Notes under the pieces: generated by a model | Databases searched by the model: none | What the model saw: only the letters and a program-made list of their open reading frames with translations | Told to the model about the DNA's origin: nothing | DNA from: Phlyctochytrium arcticum | Lineage: Eukaryota > Chytridiomycota > Chytridiomycetes > Chytridiales > Chytridiaceae | Assembly: GCA_025602905.1 (NCBI GenBank) | Contig: JAHLKI010000015.1 | Coordinates: 496,001-560,000 of the forward strand | Direction: 5' to 3' | DNA length: 64,000 nucleotides | Made by a program: the position numbers and the translations under genes | Part shown: piece after piece, positions 60,556 to 64,000 of the stretch | How the letters are laid out: the number at the start of each line of letters is the position of its first letter | Numbering within the stretch: position 1 is the first letter of the stretch

Positions 60556-63500
60556 ATGGGTCGAGGCAACAAACAGGTCCTCGCCCCCGGCGACTCGAAA
60601 GAGGACTTGATTCTGTTACCAAATCTCACCCAAGAACTGATCCTGGCAAACATCAAAGATCGATATTCCCGCAATCAAATCTTTACCCGTGTCGGTGCCA
60701 GCGTGCTTCTCGTAGTTAACCCCGTGAAAACCCTCGAATCCTTCTCCGACAGCACATCCGCTCAGTATGCTGAATGGGCTCGCGACACCTCCGAGGAAAA
60801 AGTTCCTTTACCTGCTCACGTCTTTGACTTGGCCGCTTCAGTCTTTTACCACATGCTCCGCAATCAGCAAGATCAGTCTGTCGTCCTCGCCGGTGAAGCT
60901 GGGAGTGGCAAATCGGAAACTCGCAAATTGCTCGTTCGTCAGCTTATTGCCCTCAGTCGCAATGCCAAAAAGAAGAGCAAGGTTCATTCAGGTGTCATCA
61001 AGACGGAAACTGTATTGGACGCTTTCGGCACGGCCCGCACTCTCTTGAACCCCCACTCATCGCGTTTCAGCCGATATACTGAGTACCAGTACGATGATCG
61101 CGGCAAGATGGTTGGTGCGAAGATGTTGGACTATTTGTTGGAAAAGAACCGTGTCTGCCACGCGCCCACCGATGAGCGCAATTTCCACATCTTTTACTTT
61201 CTTCTTGGCGGAGCAACACCAGAGGAAAAGACTCAATGGCGCTTGCACGACGCCGGTCACTTTGCCTACTTGTCGACACCTCGCCCTGGCCGTGTAACAA
61301 CGGAGGATCAGATCAAGTTTGGCGAACTGCGCGACCATTTGAAATCTCTGGGTGTCGGTCGCCGTCTGCAGGCCCAAATCTACCAACTCATGGCCGCAAT
61401 ACTACACCTCGGCAACATCACCTTTCAGGACGATCCCGAACGACCTCAGGAAGCCTGTGTTGTGAAGAACCGGGAAGCTTTGGAAATCGCAGCAGAGTTG
61501 TTGGGAGTATCTGCACGGACTCTGGAAGGAACGCTGACCCTGCGAACCAAACTGGTCTATCGCGACGTTGTTACTGTGTTTCTCAACGCGGATGATGCCA
61601 TTACTCAGCGTGACTCTTTGGCAACGTCGCTGTATTCTCTCGTTTTCAGCTGGCTAATTGAACATATCAACACACGATTGTGTCAGGACGATTGTGCTAC
61701 CTTTATCGGCGTCGTTGATGTGACGGGATTCCAAGACACAAATCACAATGGTTTTGAGCACTTTCTGGGCAATTTTGCATCGGAGCGCCTCCAGCAGTTT
61801 GTCAATCGCCGAATCTTGGAATCACACGAAGAGTATGTGCGCGAGGGTATCCGTTCTGCTTCAGTTCCACAAGGCGACAATACTCCTCTGGTCGAATTTA
61901 TGGCGGGCGAAGCTGGTGTGCTACGCATCCTGGACAACAATTCGGTTGAGAAGCCCGTCTCGCGATATCATCAGCAAAAGGAGGAAGAAACAGCTCCGGT
62001 GCCTTTGATTGAGCAGTTGACAGCGTCTTTGGAGACCAATCCCCTTTTCGCGCCTGGAACAACCACGCCATCTGCGTTTGGAGTCAAGCACTATTCACGC
62101 ACAGTTGAGTACGACACCACCGACTTCTTGGTCAAGAACAAAGATGATTTGTGTCCCGACTTTGTCTCCATCTTCCGCGGCAACGGCAAAGATATTCCTT
62201 CCTCGGCCAACGGTTTCGTTCGAGACCTCTTTTCGGAAAAGTCGGGTGTGTCTGCAGAGACTGGTGGTCGTGATCATGGAACAGTAACGGGTGCTCACGC
62301 GCCTATGAAGCCGATACGTCAGCCATCATTGAAGCGTAAGGGAGGTCGCTACGGGAACGAGAAATCATCAGCGCCAAATACTGTTGCTTACAACTTCAAG
62401 ACGGCGATCGATGAAATGATTGAGACATTGACCGAGACTATCCCATGGTTCATTATGTGCATCAAGCCCAACCCGGATCTGTCGAGCGACAAGTTTGAGA
62501 CAAAACGAGTGTCGCAGCAATTGCGCGGTTTGGGTATCACACAGATTGCTCAAGCCCGAAGTGCAGCAGATTACACTGCTGACTATCCGATCGATGAGTT
62601 TTTGTCTCGATACCGTGTCATTGTTGATCCTATCGGGTTGGATGAGTCGGCTGGACCTAGCGGAAAGTGTGAAGACTTTGTACTGCAGAGCAATTGGACG
62701 AACAAGGAAATGGCTGTCGGACGAACCAAGGTGTTCCTCTCGGAAGCTTCTTGGCGCTCGTTGGAGGATGAGTTGCGCACTGTTGAAGATCAGTTGCGGG
62801 CGGAGCGCAAGACTCGGGGCCGTACACGAGATGGTTCGCAAGATCGATCACGGGGAGCGAGTGCGGGATCGTCTGCCTTCTTTGATGACGGGGCTTCGCA
62901 GTACAGTACCGATTGGGAGGAAGGTGGCGCGTCCTATGTTGGGGATGACAATGAATCGCAGTATCACTCCGAGTATGAGTATGGAAGCGTCGCGGGTGGA
63001 GGTCGTTCGATACCAGTTGGTGTTGCAGGGCAAAAGTCTGGTTTGGGTCTGTCTCGCAAGAACAGTTCGAAAACACTCACTGATGCCGACAATGCTGGAG
63101 ATGAGACCTTGATTGAAGAGGAGGAAACGTCATCCGCGCGTAAAAAGTGGGTCTGTTGTACTTGGTGTTTGACCTGGTACGTGTTCCCAGTTTGTATGTC
63201 ATGCTGTGGAATGAAACGCAAGGACATTCAAATGGCTTGGCGTGAAAAGCTTGCTTTGTGCATCGTCATCTTCTTTCTGTGCTCGTGTCTACTCTTTTTC
63301 ATTGTCGGTTTGGGTCGCATTATCTGCCCACGTATCAATGTTTTGAGTACAACGGAACTGGCGGGTCGCACGGACATGAAGGAACCATGGGTTTACGCTT
63401 ACGGACGAGCATACATGATCAAACCCCTCGTTACTCGACATCTGGATTTCAACGTTCAAGACTATCAAGTTGCCGAACTCTTTGGGCAGGATGTCAGCTT

Positions 63501-64000
63501 TTTGTTCAACAAAACCATGTCGTTCGAGAAGTACTGCCCGGGCGTGCAACCACCAGTCGCGTCGTGGGACAACTTGGCAAATCGTCGCCCCATTCCTTTC
63601 AACATGCATGCCCATTCCGCCACTCAGCAAGTTGCCGACGGAAGCCGCGTGCCCCGACCTTACTTAGAAAACATGGCTCAGTACGCCAAATCACGCGTTG
63701 CTTGGTCAATGGACGATGTCGGTCGTGCCAACTCCGGAAAACGTTTGATTGTGCTCAACGACAATGTTTACGACGTCACTGCTTACTACAATGGTCCTCC
63801 CCTGTTTGGTGCTGATGCCGCGATTGATCGGATTTTTGGTGGATTTACCGGCAAAGATGCAACGGCAGAGTGGAATCGACTTATCCGTAGCCCCAATCCC
63901 GCCACATCGAAGACTTACCTCAACTGCATGAACAACATGTTCTTCATTGGAGTGGTGGATCATCGTAACGACATCAAGTGCCGATTCTCGAATTATGTGC
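60556..64000 (+). CDS. Chitin synthase with N-terminal myosin-like motor domain (partial)
   Basis: The frame is open from ATG 60556 to the window end: 1148 codons and no intron; the catalytic glycosyltransferase part lies beyond. Such enzymes (division 2, class V/VII) build wall chitin from UDP-GlcNAc at sites of polar growth. The motor domain covers about residues 1-750. It has a perfect P-loop GEAGSGKSET (113-122), a switch I region NPHSSRFSRY (from 165) and a switch II DVTGFQD (from 388). Both switches differ from conventional myosin (NxNSSRFGK and DIxGFE). No IQ motif follows the converter (VGRTKVFLSEASWRSLEDEL). A disordered linker then leads to a Cys-rich patch (KKWVCCTWCLTWYVF), a membrane segment (CIVIFFLCSCLLFFIVGLG, about residue 900) and a cytochrome-b5-like domain (RLIVLNDNVYDVTAYYNGPP). 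Codons lean to C endings. Confidence 0.93.
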   Translation, partial: MGRGNKQVLAPGDSKEDLILLPNLTQELILANIKDRYSRNQIFTRVGASVLLVVNPVKTLESFSDSTSAQYAEWARDTSEEKVPLPAHVFDLAASVFYHMLRNQQDQSVVLAGEAGSGKSETRKLLVRQLIALSRNAKKKSKVHSGVIKTETVLDAFGTARTLLNPHSSRFSRYTEYQYDDRGKMVGAKMLDYLLEKNRVCHAPTDERNFHIFYFLLGGATPEEKTQWRLHDAGHFAYLSTPRPGRVTTEDQIKFGELRDHLKSLGVGRRLQAQIYQLMAAILHLGNITFQDDPERPQEACVVKNREALEIAAELLGVSARTLEGTLTLRTKLVYRDVVTVFLNADDAITQRDSLATSLYSLVFSWLIEHINTRLCQDDCATFIGVVDVTGFQDTNHNGFEHFLGNFASERLQQFVNRRILESHEEYVREGIRSASVPQGDNTPLVEFMAGEAGVLRILDNNSVEKPVSRYHQQKEEETAPVPLIEQLTASLETNPLFAPGTTTPSAFGVKHYSRTVEYDTTDFLVKNKDDLCPDFVSIFRGNGKDIPSSANGFVRDLFSEKSGVSAETGGRDHGTVTGAHAPMKPIRQPSLKRKGGRYGNEKSSAPNTVAYNFKTAIDEMIETLTETIPWFIMCIKPNPDLSSDKFETKRVSQQLRGLGITQIAQARSAADYTADYPIDEFLSRYRVIVDPIGLDESAGPSGKCEDFVLQSNWTNKEMAVGRTKVFLSEASWRSLEDELRTVEDQLRAERKTRGRTRDGSQDRSRGASAGSSAFFDDGASQYSTDWEEGGASYVGDDNESQYHSEYEYGSVAGGGRSIPVGVAGQKSGLGLSRKNSSKTLTDADNAGDETLIEEEETSSARKKWVCCTWCLTWYVFPVCMSCCGMKRKDIQMAWREKLALCIVIFFLCSCLLFFIVGLGRIICPRINVLSTTELAGRTDMKEPWVYAYGRAYMIKPLVTRHLDFNVQDYQVAELFGQDVSFLFNKTMSFEKYCPGVQPPVASWDNLANRRPIPFNMHAHSATQQVADGSRVPRPYLENMAQYAKSRVAWSMDDVGRANSGKRLIVLNDNVYDVTAYYNGPPLFGADAAIDRIFGGFTGKDATAEWNRLIRSPNPATSKTYLNCMNNMFFIGVVDHRNDIKCRFSNYV

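Overview
The window is nuclear DNA of a fungus, most likely a zoosporic (chytrid-type) one. The genes are spliced, with about 45 to 70 base introns bounded by GT...AG, and standard stop codons are used. A chitin synthase carries an N-terminal myosin-type motor domain, which is a fungal hallmark. A very large CFAP54-like gene of the motile-cilium central apparatus is present, which is expected only in fungi that still make flagellated cells. I cannot name the species from sequence alone.

Layout. 0-7 kb: a truncated DPH5 (diphthamide synthesis), divergent from an F-box gene, then 5-oxoprolinase (OXP1) on the minus strand. 8-19 kb: KRR1 (small-subunit processome), SMC2 (condensin) and, converging on SMC2, UTP22/NRAP (small-subunit processome). 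19.5-28 kb, all minus strand: a PHF14-like PHD-finger protein, a secreted copper-oxygenase-like (LPMO) protein with a chitin-binding CBM19 tail and a 32-base tandem repeat just behind its stop, and a predicted mitochondrial 3'-5' exonuclease-domain protein. 28.7-34 kb: a large BRO1-domain protein. 34.5 kb: tRNA-Asn(GTT). 34.7-37.7 kb: two converging genes, a disordered protein and a SANT/Myb-like protein. 38.7-41.8 kb: a membrane-anchored protein disulfide isomerase converging on a small coiled-coil protein of unknown function. 43-54.4 kb: CFAP54, five exons encoding 3701 residues. 54.7-57.7 kb: a long, mostly disordered, probably nuclear protein. 60.6 kb to the end: the 5' part of the chitin synthase, intronless as far as it can be seen.

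This looks like ordinary chromosomal housekeeping territory. I found no transposon, CRISPR array, virus-like segment or biosynthetic cluster. Genes are unlinked in function apart from two loose themes: ribosome biogenesis (KRR1 and UTP22 on either side of SMC2) and the chitin cell wall (the LPMO with CBM19, and the chitin synthase). The less described parts are the SANT-like protein, the coiled-coil protein with paired ACGCGT sites upstream, the exonuclease with its long C-terminal extension, the BRO1 protein with its long tail, and the 32-base repeat behind the LPMO gene.

Start codons were chosen as ATG. Several long open frames begin further upstream only if GTG or TTG is allowed, and those extensions were trimmed or replaced by an upstream exon. 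All splice sites come from reading the sequence, not from transcripts.
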